This document shows positions 45,711-58,500 of a DNA stretch of 64,000 nucleotides, in pieces. Made by a program: the position numbers and the translations under genes. Position 1 is the stretch's first letter. Every line of letters starts with the position of its first letter. Source of the stretch: Cymbomonas tetramitiformis. Its lineage: Eukaryota; Chlorophyta; Pyramimonadophyceae; Pyramimonadales; Pyramimonadaceae. The notes beneath the pieces were generated by a model. The model searched no databases. It saw nothing but the letters and a program-made list of their open reading frames with translations, and had not been told where the DNA came from. Where the stretch lies: contig LGRX02027141.1 in assembly GCA_001247695.2 (NCBI GenBank), positions 41,228 through 105,227 on the forward strand, given 5' to 3'.

Positions 45711-46598
45711 ATGTCATCTTTTCTACACCCAAGTGTACATGTCTTCTTGAAGCAGGTGTTTCATGATGATGATAAACTTCTGGAAGCTATCCAGAAGTTT
45801 GAGGAAAACGGCACGCAGTTGAAGACGGATTCGGCGGTGATAGCGCCGTGCGTCGGGAAGGAGAAGGCGGGTGTTGATAGGGCTACGCTAGAAGATTTGG
45901 GCCTTTCCATCGGGACAAAAGAAGAGATCGCTCAGATTGAATCCCTTAAGTTTGTAGACGAAGAAGGGTTTAGGTATCTTTGGAAAGGTTTCCTGTTCAC
46001 CTTGCACTCGCAAGATGCGTCGCGTCGACAGGTGGACATAGACATAATGCGACGGTTCGATCGCTTAAAAGAAGTTTGCGCACCTTGGACCGAAGACCGC
46101 GAGGACGAAAAGTCGAAAACGGATTGGGAATTACGAGCCCACAGGACTTGCTTGGATCTTCTGGAGGATATGAGGGATAGAGCAGCCGAGTCTGTCTTGT
46201 CTCAACCATCATCCCCAGGTACTGTTCGAAAACCTAATTTTCACTTTGTCGCGTCCTCCGTGTTCTTGATGGAACATCGCGTGTCCTCAGGTTCTTTGCC
46301 GGGAGATGCGTTCGTCCGCAAGCACCTCTGCAACATTCTGAACGAACCATCTGCTGGAGGGACACCTCGCTTGCTTCGGGGGAACGATACGGACCGTGGG
46401 GAACTGGTTGCTCTCAATCTCGCCGCCGAGATTACGGACCCTCCGAACTATGTTTTGTATGTGTGTTGTTTTTTACACAATACAGGACAAGAAGGTCATG
46501 GTCCGATATTTAGATCCTACGTCACTTCTCGCGAAGCCGTCTGAGCGTGCCACCTAGTCCGAGCCGCGGACCCAAAAATAATTTTCAAAAATGCGATT

Positions 46599-49500
46599 TT
46601 GTTACTGACTGTGCTCGCAGGATGCACTAACGACAACACAGAGAACACACTAACGGCACCACGGCGGACGACACAACGGACACATGCAGATTTGGCCCAC
46701 CCGCTCCCGCCCTGCTGTTTTGATGGCCGTTACCAGCACCAAGTTAACGGTTTTTTGAACTCGCAGGGTGAAAACGGCACCCAGAGCGGCGACGAAACCC
46801 TCAACAACGCACAGCAGCACACCCAGAAACCCCTCCCTGAGAATCCCGATAAAATGCTCAACGCGCAGCTCCTGAAAGTCATCCGTTCGAAAACCAAATC
46901 AAGGACGAGCGAAAGTCGCAAACGAACAGCGGAGGAATCCAAATCTCCAACCAAACGCACGCGACTACCAGAAATCGTAAGTATGCCGGTGCTGGACGCG
47001 CAGGACTCACCCATGGGTGAGACCACCGAGCCCTCACAAGAAGAGTTCTCTACTCCCACCGAGCTGAACACACCTGGGGAAGCCACAGCAACTCCGACAT
47101 CTCTGGGAGAGGTTGATCTCTCAGGGCCCCCGAGTCCTTACGAGGAACCTGAACCGCGAAAGCAGTTCAGGTGGGGCAAGGCTGAAGTAAAAACATTCAA
47201 GCCTGACAAACAACAAAACACACAAAAGAAAAAATCGGGTGCCACGAGCCCCACCGGCCTACGGGCTGAGGACCCCACGGGGACGAACAAGGGACGAGTC
47301 CCAACGAGAATAGTGGCCAACGCGCTACTGCAGCCATATGCTTACACTAAGCATGCTGCGTCCCCCAAGGGGGACAAAATCCCGTCGGTTGCCAAGGCAA
47401 TCGACGAGGTGTCCAAGCTGCCAACAAAGGTAGCCTTGGGCACCAACCGGGAGGAGGAGATAGAGAACATCGTCACCTCCTGGTGGGAGGACACACGGGA
47501 CCTCCCACTCCCCGAGAACAGGCCGGAGGAGTTCTGTAAGCTGGGGCTCCCGGAAAAGGCCACAGACACCGAGGGGAACGAGGGGTACCAAATCCTCCGA
47601 CACGTCCGACCGATCACGGGCTGTGACCTTGCCCCGGAGCAAACCAACAAGTATGGGCTCCCCCTGCAGGGATCCCCACAAATAAAAATCACGGACCTCC
47701 GAGAAACCCAAAGGTATACTCTCCTCTACCTGAGGTATCTGGCCGACGTCATCCGACGCGCGCTGGGTCTGGGTGAAGACGACAAAATATTCAACATAGA
47801 GCACACGCAGCTCTGGACAGACCGCGAAGGCAAGGTTGTGCAAATCGACCTTGCCTTCAGGAAGAGGCCTATGGCGTTATTCGTACTCTTCAACACGAAC
47901 TTTCTGGTGCCTATGACCGTGGTCGACGACCCGTGGGTAGACATCGCGCCGCCACGGGTCATCCCGAGGGTGTATGTATGGTCTCCCTACAGACAGCCTA
48001 CGGGGACGCTTCGATCAAGAACTGTCCAGGTGTCATCCCCCCAACTGAGGGGGGTGACGGTGGATCAAGCAGCCGTCATCCTGGGCAACCTCGTCACCCA
48101 GCGAGGCTGGGACGGCAGTGCAGCCATCGCCCGCATCCGAAAAGGAGCAAGGGACGAGACACCGGCGGACAATAACATCCGAGAGGTACTATTTCTGGTC
48201 TCGCACGACCAGTACCTGGCCGAGCTGCTCATCAAGGACAAGCTCCTTGACTTCGGCTTCCCCACTCGGAAGGGGCTGCTGCCATCGGCGGCTGACAAAC
48301 AAGCACTCAGTTTGCGAGAAATAGCTGTCATAGACTACAGCCAGCAGCTGTTTGTGGGACACCGCAAGCGGATAGTCAGTGCCATCACGCAGAAGCTGTC
48401 CGAGGTAGCAACCCAACACAAGCAACCGCCGTATGGCGAAGACGCCTACCTCGTCTTCGAGAAGCATCTCGGAACGCCGAGGTGGGCACCATCGGACAGC
48501 ACGGTGGAGTCACTGCTTCAGTGGAAGAGGAACAGTAACGACACCGTGAACTTCTACGCAATCCTCACCGAATCGGCGTACGACCTGCTGGTGGCGGCTG
48601 GTAGTTCCATCACGGTGGACGTCCACCTCCAAGACGACAAGGACACCGGTGACAAGGTCTTCATCCCGGTGAAGGTGGAAGTGGGGCGCTGGAGCCTTAT
48701 GGGTACGAAATCCAGAAACAAGCAGGCAGCGACCCCCCACCACCAGCGCCAGGAAGGTACGACCGACGAGAAGAAGCTAAGGGCGACGAGCGAGGAGGCC
48801 ATACACAACGTGCAGAGGACGACGGAGGAGTGCCTGCGGCAGGTGCAACAGGCAACCGCCCAAGCCCCCCCGACGTCATCCACGCCCCCTGAAACGAAGA
48901 GCCTCTTGTCCCACATCGGACACGAACTGGAACTACTCAACCAGAAGGCAGCGGCAGCGGCTGCCAGCACCGAGGCCATCGAGGCTGTGGCAGCCAAGAG
49001 GCACACCGACATCACCTCCGGGATCAGGAACTTCCACACCACCTACGAGAGCACCGGCCAGGCCATGGTGGACACACTGGTGAGTCTCACAAACCGCCTC
49101 ACCAAGGCCCCCGAAGAGCACAAGCAGGAAGCCAGCTCGGAAGGGGGTCTGCAGAGGTGGACAGCAAAGGGCGCTGACACATCCTCCAAGGAGGAAGGCA
49201 GCACTCAGCCCTCACTGCGCGAGAAACTCCAGTATGTGACCACAGACACACCCGAGGCCCGAAAGGCCAAGTACGACAAGTTTATGGCGGACCGTGCAGC
49301 AGAAAGTGGGGACACTCCCTACGGTGGAATCCCCTACAGGGGGGGACCTGCGCCCGGAGAGGGCCGACCAGGCAGGAGCACGGGCCTGGGTGTAAAGAAA
49401 AAGGCCATCGCCAAGATACCGAGAAAGCAGAACAAGCCAGCAGAGCCCCCAGCCAAGAGGGCCAGAGGGCAAGGGCCCCCAGCGGACATACCCACTGGGG

Positions 49501-52500
49501 TCCCAGCCTCTGGACAGCTAACCACGAGGAGGACCACCCGTCAATCTGCAAAGGTAACGCTGACCACACCTTTACCTGCACCCCTGACACACGATCGGGG
49601 GGAGGCATACTCACTGTGCAAAGGGGGGCCTACTGAAACAGACATCTATGAGCAGCGGAGACACCCCGTAAGTGCAAACAAGAGACCGGACCCCCAACAT
49701 AAGGTACCCACAATGAAACCCACACCTCTGTCTGAACTGGCGATCACTGCATCAAGGGGCACCCGAATACCAAGCAGGAACGGGGGGTGCCATCGAGCAG
49801 GGGGAAGACACACCACCGAGACCCTGGAGGAAGTGGAGACCATGCCAGCAAGCCATGCTGTCACAAGAAATACAGAAAACATAGACAGTAACAATCCTAG
49901 ACTAGACAGCCTAGAAACTGTATTATTATTATTGAGCCACCCTATTCATACCATGCCCTGCCATGCCACTGAACTTCACAAAGGGCCTAGGACACGAGCC
50001 CACGATGCACAGCATAGCCACCCAGCATGGGGACTGGGCTCGGATCGGAACTCAATACACCCCTGTGGGGCACACCCTGCCCACCTCACAATACATAATA
50101 AGGTGGGAGCACCAGACGCCAAACTCCCACACCCCCGCTGCGACAACTGTAACAAGTTAACAAAGGAAAACAACCGACATATAAGGCACACCAGGCACCC
50201 AGGCATGTCTAATATACTTAACCGCAGCTACTACGCTGACCCCCATGCCCATAAATGTGCTACTATGCCTACCTCCGAGCACTGGCGAAATGGCCATACC
50301 ATATTCAGCGAGAATGGCCACACCATATGCAGTTATAACGTCCCCAACGATAACCACGAAGATAAAAACACTAACATGAGCTTAAACCACTTTTCACACC
50401 ACATAACTGGCAACCCCAGCAATAATGGTATGAACCCTACAGTAACCCTAAGGGGAACAGCCACAAATGGCCACACAGCACCCGATGGGTGGGAAGGGTT
50501 GACGAAAAACTTTGTAGGATGGCTCAACGGAGCAAGGGAAAGCAATGTGCGAAATGTCAGGACCGACCGCCAACCTTCGACCACAAGCGAATTCCTAAAA
50601 CTGCTCTACGTAAAAATGATAAATTTCGCAGAACATTCCGAAACCCCCCGAAATTTTGGCACACCAACGGGACGACACATACCAGAGGGGGCCCACCAAG
50701 AAAGAGATGTCAAGGGCGTTACAACAGGGGCTTTAGGGCAGTGTAACGCTGTAACGGATAACTCGACGGCAACACAAGCACAGTGGACGCAGCGAAAACG
50801 GGTGAGGGGGGGTAGAAACAAGCACCCCGACCAGAAACTATGCCAAACAAGCAGAGGCAAGCTACATGAGCCCCCACCCTGCAAACCAAAGGGCCCCCAC
50901 CACAATATAAGCACCAACCCTACTGAAACCCTACCAAATAATGGTACAACCGACCCCACACAGGCCAGCAGAATGATAGGAACGCCGAAAAACTTTGGGA
51001 ATGTGCTAAGAAGAGTGGAAGGCAGCCACACACAAAAAATGAGAGCAAACTGCCGACATTCGACCACAAGCGAATTCCCGAAATTGCTCCACGTAAAAAC
51101 AACCTTTTTTGGAAAACACGCCCAAACGCCCAAAAATTTTTACACAACCACGAAAATACACACAAAAAACGGGGCCCACCCTGGGAAAAGTGCTAGGGGT
51201 GTTACAGAAAGGGATTTAGGGCAATGTAACGCTGTAACCATAAACTCACGAATGCGAGCAGCACCACACAACCGGAGAGCAACACGACATGGGGCAGAAC
51301 CACACTACCCAAGGGGGGCACGACACGAAGCTACCAGGCCACTATGGAACGCTGCATTTGCCATAACCCCGATACTCGCTATACTGATGATTACACTAAC
51401 AACAAGTAGGAAAATTGGTCGCATGTGGGGAACACACAACACGAACAGCAACGACATAACGCGCAGCCGCAGAACACGAAGAAAACGGGCCGCAGCGAGG
51501 AATGCAGCGGCACGGTGGACACAACCACCCCATGGCTACAAACTACTCAAGATAATTTACCGTAACGGTAAACCCTTCCTAGTTAGAACAAGGAGACCGG
51601 AACACGCAGTAACCGCGATAAAAGAAGGCACCCCAACAAGAGGCAGACCACTAATGCGGGAGATTGAGCAAAGGATGAGGCGGCACACCCGATGCTGGAA
51701 AACAAACATGACGGGTGGGGGGAGTCAGAACCACACGGAATTGTACCCGTACAACACCACTACGAAGGGACTGTTCGAAAAGAAAGGCCGACTGAACATG
51801 TTCCAAATGCAACATGCCCACTCACTGTATGAAGATGACCCACTGCCCCCCCTGGTAATAGCCACAATGAGAGAAACACTGAAACCGGGTAACAACAGAG
51901 AACCGCACACAACGAAGGCACTGCAGCTACTCGGGAACTCCCGGGGCTTCTGCATACCGGTTTGCGATGGCAAACACTGGAGGGCAGTGCTGGCCGGACC
52001 AGACAAAGGAAACGACAAACTGAAGTTCTGGATATATGACTCCTCGAATGGGAGAACCAATGCAACGTCACGCAACACCAAAAGGCTAACAGCGGAAATA
52101 ACCAACTGGACGGAGCACTTGGCCGAGACACTCAACAAACAAGTAACAGTGGAATTGATGAATGTGGGCAACCAAAGCGCGCAGGACCAATACAGCTGCG
52201 GGGTATGGGTACTGATGGCCGCAGAAGCTTGGATGCACTACCAAAAAACATGCCCAGGGGGGCATTGGCCCACCCACTTCAACGAGGCAGTCAGCAAATG
52301 GGGGGCCACCGACAGAACGGCGATAACCGCCTATAGAAAGTCCATACAGCTGCCAGTAAAAGAGATGATAACCACTGCCGAGGGGCAAAGCCGGACGCGG
52401 GTGGAAAGCCAGCAAGCGGCAGAGACCCAGAGGCCTGCGGATGGCCTGAACACAAACCTAGAGGCCGGAAAACAGGCACCACAAACCCAGGAAAGGGGAC

Positions 52501-55500
52501 GCAAAACTACTACGAAGCAACCAGGCCTATGGGAATGGCTACATAGATTAGCCCCCACAACACCCCCAGGTAATGACGGGCAGACACCTGAGGAGCAGCG
52601 AGCACAGGAAACCCACCTAAACGAAGAATGGGAGCAAACACAGGACGAACCAACAGCAAGATGGGAAAGATTTGTAGACACACGTCTGGAAACACCAGAG
52701 GCGTGCCAGGACTCCCGAGAATACCAAACCCCTCTCACAGAGCCAACAAAGACTGACATAGGAAAGGACCGTCTACACATGCTCACATGGAATGTGGCGG
52801 GACAAAGTGATGCCTGCCTTGACCTTGCCGAGGTCATTAACAAAAGAAGCCAAAACCAACAGAGTCTACAAGTAATTGTACTCACGGAAGTGAAACATGC
52901 ACACGACAGTGTAATGAGAAGATTCAGAGACATGCAATACACTGCAATAGGCACCAAAACTGAGGTGCAGAAAGCAGAAGGCACGGCTGAACAGGCAATG
53001 AAAGGAGGAGTGGCAATACTCCTCGGCAACCCCTACAGCCACGCACACAACCACCATGTAGTCCCTGCGAGACACCTCGAGGGATACCTCCTACATGTGG
53101 TGCTGCACCTACCGGGAAAGGTGATGTACCATGTGCTAGGCATTTACAACCCACCAGGGGCAGAGGAGTGCAAAACCAGGGACAAAATACTCAAATACAC
53201 AACCAACCTGCTCAGGAAAACTGCGGGAAAGGAGAACGAACATGTGGTCATAGGAGGAGACCTCAATGCGAGCAACACCAGCACAGGTAGAGGAATGACG
53301 AAAACTGACAAGCAATGGGCGAAACTTGCGGAGGAGCTAGACCTCCACAATGTAGGCCCGCCAGTCGATACCACACTTAACTGGGCGAAACACAGGAACA
53401 TTGACAGATGGCTTGCACCGAGGAACAAGCAGGCGCAATACGAGATGGGGGACACCACACACCTCACCCGGCACCATACGAGTGACCACGAGATGGTGAG
53501 CCTAGCAACCCTCCAGTTGGACAGCATAGGCACCCACGAGCCATATGTGGACCGCGACCCCCAACCAGGGCATGTAAAGCTGAACACGCCCCTGAACAAA
53601 ACACACAGGGAAACACTCCAAGGCGTCCTCCTCAGGACACACGACTATGCCAGAACCGCTGAACTGAAACGCATAACAGAGATGGCCACACAGTGCAGGG
53701 AAGAGGACAACAGGCAAGTGGCACACGCCACCATAGACAGAGCAGGGGAAACAGTACTAAACATACTCACCGAGGCGAATAAATATGCGCTACAGGACGA
53801 CGAACTGCCAACTACTATAGTTGGAGGCACCTCCAACCGAGTGGGAAAAGACCTGCTGATGAGCAAAAAGGACAGAAAGGAAAGGGACGCCGCAATACTC
53901 AAGATGCGGGAGCACAAGCAAACCAAACGACACCTACGAAACCCGCACACGGAACACTCAACCCTCAGAAGCCTGAAAGAGGGAGAAATGAAAGGCCCAA
54001 CGGACAGGGACAATGCAGATGCAAAAGAGTGGGTGTCGTGGCTTACTGAGGAGGCCAAAAAAGAAAGGTCGGCAGCGCACAAGGTAGTAAAGCAGCACTG
54101 GCAACAAGCCAAGCAAAGACACAACAACAAAACAGTAAAGGAATACTGGAACAACCAAAAAAGATACCACAAAAGGATATATACCAAGGCACAAGAAACA
54201 GGCCATGCCCCCACGGCGAACATACAGGCTCTACAGGACAGGGAGGGCAGCCTGGCTGTAGGCCAAGGGAACATCGCTAACGCACTAGCAGACCACATGG
54301 CCCACTCGGCACCATACAGAATGGAGCACCGAAGTCCACCCGACTCGAAACCTCCACCATGGGAAGACCCAGCTCACAGGGAGCGCCTCATAAAGTTGCC
54401 AAGACCAGACCCCAGTGGGCTGGACCTCACGATAAGTCGACAGGGCTACAGCAAAGCGGTACACACCCTAAACAACAACAAAGCACCAGGCCCCACCAGG
54501 ACCCCGAACGAAATTCTTAAGTACATGCCAGAGGACTTCCATGATGCACTACACGCACTCATGCTGGAAATGTGGAACAGCAAGCATGTCCCTCTCACCT
54601 GGAAAAAAGGGACATTCTGCTTCCACCACAAGAAAGGGGATGTCACCTTACAGCAAAATTACCGACCCATAGCCCTGCTCGAAGGGGTATTCAAGCTGTA
54701 CACCTCACAGATAGCAAGCATGCTCTCCACGTTCTGCGAAACGCAAGGAATACTAGCCCAGGCTCAGGAAGGCTCAAGGGAAAAAAGGAACACGCTTCGA
54801 CAACTCACCAGAGTAACCAACGCGATTGAGGATGCAAACGTCTCAGGACGAGAACTACATGGCCTGTATGTAGACTTCGAAAACGCGTACGGCTCAGTGG
54901 ACCACGACAAACTACTCCAAACGATGCAGTACCTTGGAATTCCCGACGAACTCACACAGGTGGTGCGGGATGTCCTAGGTACACAAAGCCATGACACAAT
55001 GTCCATGAACACCAGAGTAGGAGGGGAAACCTCACACAAAACTGTACAGGTGCAAAGAGGACTCCTCCAGGGAGACAGCATGAGTCCCCTCCTTTTCATA
55101 ATATACCAGGAACCGTTGTTAAGATGGCTTGAAGTGGGAGAGCATGGGTACCAACACAAGTATGCAGCAGAACAAGAAAGGCTAGGCCCCCTCAGGACGA
55201 CAGCAGGGGCGTTCGTCGACGACCTACTCATACTGTGCCCTACGATTCACCACATGAGAGCTCAGCTACACAAACTGCAGGCATTCTCACAGTGGAGCGA
55301 ACTCCGAATTAACCTCACCAAGTCAGCCATAACCGGCATAAAAAATGGGGTCTCCATACCTGAACAACTCCACAAAGACCTCAAAATGCTAGGACTGGAC
55401 GGCAAGCTAAGCCACTTCAAAGTACTCAAGCCAGACGACACGTACAAATACCTGGGAGTACTACTTGCATTCACAGGCAGGTGGGACAAGGAAAAAGAGG

Positions 55501-58500
55501 CCGCTAAGGAAGAGATGAACCACAGAATACAAGCTCTACTGCGCTCCCCTCTGACACCTGACCAAAAGGAATACTCCCTTCACTCCGCAATACTGGGGAA
55601 ATTCAGATATGGATTGCACCTAGGGCTGTACACAGCGGGCGAAATAGACGAATTCAACAAAATAATAGGGGGGGCCACAAAAAATATACAAGGCCTGCCC
55701 CGCAACGGAACGCCAAACATTTTCACCACACAGGAAAAGGAAAAGTACGGCTTGGGAATGGTGCCACTCCAGGCAGTCTACGCCCAGTCGATTTGGAGCG
55801 GACTACTGGAGGCCATGCACAGCGAAGAAGACAAGGGGACGGTACGGGGCCCGGCTTGGAGGCAAATAAACCTAAAGTCGAGACTCAGAATGTCCCATGT
55901 CAGCAGGTCCACTAGAGGACTGGTAGAATACCACAGCACCACACGCAGGAACTGTACAGACCTCGACAAACTCTGGGGGGGGCACCAAACAAAACACAAC
56001 ACACTGAGGAAACTCAATGCCCTACTCAGATACAACATTACGCCCCAGGGGACGGAGGGGATGCTCAGACAACTCCAAACCCCAATACCAAAGATAATGG
56101 AACAGCTAGAAGGGGCGACCAGAAGGAAGTCCGACAAAGAAATGGAGGGAACAACAAGAAATACGAAAGCAGGCAAAATAATTGATGGAGACATACCGAC
56201 GCCTCCAGACTGGCAGGCAATGTGCACAGACCAAACTGCCAGGGTCACAATACCCAAGGACACGCCAACTGCGATAAATTTCACAACGTGCCTCAAACTT
56301 TTTGCACACTTCCCGGACCTAGCGCTCCTCACTACCCGAGATGGCCAACATGCGATTAGCCAGGTGAATGTCAGGGAACAATGCACAGATGCAACCCTCA
56401 ACACAGACCGCAGTGCCATAGCAAAAGGCCTGGCACACCTATACCCATACCTATGTGAAGCCCAACCGAGGGACATAGCGAAACCGGGGGACTTCTATGA
56501 CAGCCCTACAAACAGACGACTGAAGCAACAATACAGGAACATGCCCAGGGAGGGACCGCTGGACTCCCACGCAATACGAACAAACCTCCCACGCCTCGAC
56601 TCGGAGCAGCTGAGAGCAAAAATGACGGAATGGGAGGCGAGACTGGTCCCCAGGGAAGAGATTCACAGGCAACTCTCCCTGCACCCGCTTACAAGGATTA
56701 ACGAAACGGAGAATACCGGCCCGACACCGGGGGAGGAAGAGGAAGAACCCCAGCCCCTCCACACACGCTCACAAACCAAATGGATAGATGAAATAGACCC
56801 CATGGCCGAAAAGCTTGAGACAGGCTTCGAGAAAGGCCGAACGATTGACAAGCCGAAAGAGATTGTGGCAATGAGGACCCTACTCGTTGACCCAACAGAC
56901 CCACACTCCCTAGTGACGCAGTACAGAACCCAGTGGAGACACTCAGAGGGGGATGACTCCTACTCTTGGAGTACAAGGGAGACCATAACCGACTACCTGA
57001 AACTAGCCAAACGAAGGGGCCAAAGCGCGACCACCTTCCTAACCCTGAATAGAAGACTGCGAGCAAGGGGCTCCCAGGTGACCCACCCCACAGGCCTCAA
57101 AGAAATACTGGCCGGGAGGCCGCACCTGGGGCAGGCCTGGCCCACACTACATGCAGAGAACCTAACACTGGACCCGACAGAAACCAACCCAGAACAAGAC
57201 ATTGTGGACAACAGAGGGCACCACTGCCAGATACGACTGGAGGGGGAACTCGCCCACAGCTACCACAGGAATGGGAAATACATAGGCACCCTCACGAAAG
57301 AAAAGCTTCTCAGACTACACGAAAGGTACACCCAGGCAGTGGGTACCACACACCACCAAACCCCACACCAGAGTACACTACGCACCGAAATGTGGGAGGA
57401 CCACAAAATACAGGTCTCCACGTTCGAGGAGGAAATAGGGCACCTCCTCATTAGGTACTCAAGCAAAGAAGAAAAGGAAGAACGGAAAAAGAACCTGCAA
57501 AACCATTGGACATTCCCTGCCCAGATGCAAAGGGCACTACAACAGGCATTCGGAATTACCACCGAACTGTTCGCCTCACCCCTCAATGTCCACCACAACA
57601 CCACAACGTATTACGCCAAGTATGACAGAGACAAGGTGTTCGGGGCCAGAGGCTCGGCCTGGACAGCAAATTGGATGAAACTGGGAGCCTACCAGTTCAA
57701 CCCAGAATACACGCCACAGGACCTCAAAAAGGCACTGGACTTTGCCATAGCGGCCACCACCACACAAGAACCGGTGTTCGGGGTCGGGGTGTACCCGACA
57801 TATGAGAAAACCCCGTACAGGAAGCTCTACAATGCACATGCGGGGCACCTAATACACGAACTATTAGAAATACCACAAGGCAAGTTCACATTTCTACCCC
57901 CTGACCACTGGATGGGTGCCACCCACCAACAAGCGAAACAGTGCAACTGGAACCTCCGGGTGCTGATAGTGGCCAACAAAGAAGGATGGCAAGCACACTG
58001 CGGGGACCCGGACACTGCCGCAGACTGTATAAGAAGGGCACTCACAACCTGCCCGCAAAGTAAGGTCCGCACCACCTCAGCTGTCAAACAGCCGATGAGG
58101 GAGGCAAACCTACACGATGCGAATGAACCAAACCAAGAAGTACACACCCCCAGTGTAGACTGTGTGGTGGACACAAGACCATGGCAGCGATACGAACTCC
58201 CGGAAATTAAGACAAAGGACATGACGAATGCAATGGGAAGAATGTGCAGCACAGGGCCACATTTGAGGAACGACCTCTGCCCCCAGTGCTGCAACGTACA
58301 AGCGGAAGTGGAAACTTGGTGGGAGGACAGCCACCTCCACGTGGAAGAAGGACCAGCCAAATGGGAACTCCTCCCCGGAAGCAGAGGAGGCAAATGGAAC
58401 ATACACCCCCCCACCGTACAACAGGTGGTGGAAGCCAACACCTTACACACCAGGCTTACAAGACAGAATGACGCCCAAACGATATGGGACAAAGTAGCGA

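Noticed and set aside
45364..45750. Three open frames of about 100 codons
   Set aside because: They are products of the 42-bp hairpin repeat, open in every frame.
46425..46460. DPPNY at the end of the left exon of gene C as methyltransferase motif IV
   Set aside because: It lies far N-terminal of the compact catalytic domain; the DCNY near 61660 has the right spacing to motif I.
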